Positions 30,794-31,835 of a stretch of DNA of 31,835 nt are shown in pieces. Every line of letters starts with the position of its first letter. The stretch's first letter is position 1. The stretch lies in contig CAYVNU010000011.1 of assembly GCA_964453265.1 (NCBI GenBank), positions 1 through 31,835 on the forward strand, written 5' to 3'. The position numbers and the translations under genes were made by a program. Origin of the DNA: CAYVNU01 sp964453265 (lineage in GTDB: Bacteria > Patescibacteriota > Doudnabacteria > UBA920). The notes below the pieces were generated by a model. It was given only the letters and a program-made list of their open reading frames with translations, was not told the origin of the DNA and ran no database searches.

Positions 30794-31594
30794 ATGGCTA
30801 ATTTTCTATTGGGAATGAGAGCGGTGCACCAAAAAAATATTCAAGCAGCGGTTTCGGAAGCTAAACATAACGGTTTTAATGCCTTGGAAATTCACTTGTC
30901 TTCACCACAATTTTTGCCTCAAAATTATCCCGCAACTTTACTTAAAGAAATAAAAAATTTTGCTATTGAACAAAATATAATTTTGCAAATTCATGCTGAA
31001 ATTGGGCAGTCATTAATTTTAGCCGATAGTATTATTAGAAGAGCTGAAAAACAAAGGCTAAAAAGGCTCGTTGAATTTGGCTTGGCACTAGGTGCAAGAT
31101 GTCTGACTCTTCATCCGGGCGCGGCCCCAGGTTATTTAAGCAATCATCGCGTAATCAGCAACGATCAAGTTTACCCAAAGTATTACCAAGGATTATTTAA
31201 AGATAGTCTTGCTTACTTGGCTAGTTTAAAGAAAGAAAACTTTTATATTTGTGTTGAAAACACTGATAATTTTAATACTGGCTACCAAAAGATTCTACAA
31301 GGTTATTTAAGGGCAAGGAAACTGTTTTTGGCATGGGACATTATGAAAAGTTTTAATTTTAAGCCAAAACCGCAATTAAAAAAGGATCAATGGTTGTTCT
31401 TAAACAGGAACTTAAGATATGTAAAAAATATTCATATTAGCGGGCCCTGGCATTCGGGTATAAAAGGTTTGGAAAAAAGTTATAAAAATTTTTTTGAATT
31501 GTTGAAATTAAGCAATTCGCCGGTTATTATAGAAACTTTATTGCTAAAAGATGTTTTAGAAACAAAAAAGATAATAAGAAATTTAGGTTTTTAG
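30794..31594 (+). CDS. Sugar phosphate isomerase/epimerase-like TIM-barrel protein
   Basis: 266 residues of the xylose isomerase-like/AP endonuclease IV superfamily. Metal-site candidates appear at the ends of successive strands: E32 (ALEIHLSS), H67 (LQIHAEI), H107 (LTLHPGA), E155 (ICVENTDN), D182 (LAWDIMKS), H214 (NIHISGPWH) and E247 (VIIETLL). The HPG and ENT motifs occur in both endonuclease IV and sugar isomerases. At 266 residues and without the full Nfo signature, sugar isomerase or an uncharacterised relative fits better than a true endonuclease. Single gene with a terminator behind it. Confidence 0.75.
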   Translation: MANFLLGMRAVHQKNIQAAVSEAKHNGFNALEIHLSSPQFLPQNYPATLLKEIKNFAIEQNIILQIHAEIGQSLILADSIIRRAEKQRLKRLVEFGLALGARCLTLHPGAAPGYLSNHRVISNDQVYPKYYQGLFKDSLAYLASLKKENFYICVENTDNFNTGYQKILQGYLRARKLFLAWDIMKSFNFKPKPQLKKDQWLFLNRNLRYVKNIHISGPWHSGIKGLEKSYKNFFELLKLSNSPVIIETLLLKDVLETKKIIRNLGF

Positions 31595-31608
31595 TCGGTG
31601 TAGTTTTT

Positions 31609-31645
31609 ATAAAACCCCGCTCTGAGTACAGATACGGGGTTTTAT
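31609..31645. terminator. Bidirectional terminator
   Basis: ATAAAACCCCG (31609-31619) pairs perfectly with CGGGGTTTTAT (31635-31645). It lies between the convergent genes ending at 31594 and 31655. Confidence 0.85.
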
Positions 31646-31654
31646 AATTTTACC

Positions 31655-31835
31655 TTAACTTTCTAACAATTTTTTTATGGTTTCCAAAACCATGGTCCAA
31701 TTTTTTTGACTGTGTGCTTGGGACTCGGCGGTTAAACAGTTATCTTGGGTAATGGTTAGTTTTGAAGACCCATTTTCTGAGTCTATTTGGTAGCTTACGG
31801 TGTTGTAATTTTCTTGTGTATCCGGCCTGCCGCCC
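31655..31835 (-). CDS. AHSA1/SRPBCC-domain protein, C-terminal end only
   Basis: The minus-strand frame is open from the right edge to a TAA at 31655-31657, about 60 residues. It reads YNTVSYQIDSENGSSKLTIT, then QDN, and ends in HSQKNWTMVLETIKKLLES. The pattern of a beta-strand with LTLTQDN followed by a helix with W..VL..LK.LLE is the C-terminal part of AHSA1-like SRPBCC domains (a START-like ligand-binding fold). Too short for the track and cut by the window; function unknown. Confidence 0.75.
   Translation of the reverse strand, partial: GGRPDTQENYNTVSYQIDSENGSSKLTITQDNCLTAESQAHSQKNWTMVLETIKKLLES

Noticed and set aside
1..31835. CRISPR array, transposase or integrase genes
   Set aside because: No regular spacer-repeat array and no recombinase motifs were seen; the repeats present are short palindromes.

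Overview
The window looks like a chromosomal segment of a Candidate Phyla Radiation (Patescibacteria) bacterium, probably Parcubacteria-like. The reasons are low GC, A/T-rich codon use, weak or absent Shine-Dalgarno sites, short single-domain proteins, a giant repeat-rich surface protein with GIGT..TP repeats, and short palindromic repeats inside housekeeping genes. This lineage call is inference from sequence style; no rRNA is present.

Layout. 1-7499 is the 3' part of a giant surface protein with beta-repeats, two kelch-like arrays, an ADLAERY-type domain and a C-terminal sandwich. 7574-9436 holds a class A beta-lactamase-fold protein and a membrane protein with a LytR_C-like domain. 9504-16142 is a cell-surface cluster: a secreted dockerin protein, then three membrane-anchored cohesin-like proteins, the last fused to a Cache-like sensor, with a YhhQ queuosine-precursor transporter between them. 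16193-18844 (minus) is valS preceded by a small membrane protein. The 0.9 kb upstream holds a promoter, a T-box-like leader and, further upstream, a separate candidate structured RNA. 19757-21419 (minus) is queF-tsaD. 21516-22861 is an ECF-like sigma factor with a membrane partner. 22948-26887 is a MarR repressor and a heterodimeric ABC exporter with an 18-bp palindromic operator. 26923-29841 holds an unknown protein, a three-helix membrane protein, an RBBP9-like hydrolase and an APH-family kinase. 29970-30570 is a repeat-rich tRNA-Glu locus with a GIY-YIG gene sitting between a broken 5'-half tRNA copy and the intact tRNA. 30794-31594 is a TIM-barrel sugar isomerase-like protein, and the right edge cuts an AHSA1/SRPBCC gene.

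The most unusual material is in the non-coding and inserted DNA. First, a 30-bp element made of two tandem 15-bp hairpins (6-bp stem, 3-nt loop, ends TC..GA) occurs three times: in frame in tsaD, in the T-box-like leader, and in the D-loop of the tRNA-Glu copy. In the last case comparison with the intact tRNA shows a precise 30-bp insertion. Second, a 16-bp palindrome in valS is flanked by perfect 10-bp direct repeats. Third, there is a T-box antiterminator upstream of valS. Fourth, there is an unassigned structured RNA of about 350 nt.

How the genes may work together: the cohesin and dockerin proteins could assemble non-covalently on the cell surface. QueF and YhhQ fit salvage of preQ0 for queuosine. 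TsaD makes tRNA t6A. The T-box would tie valS expression to uncharged tRNA-Val. The MarR protein probably represses its own operon with the exporter.
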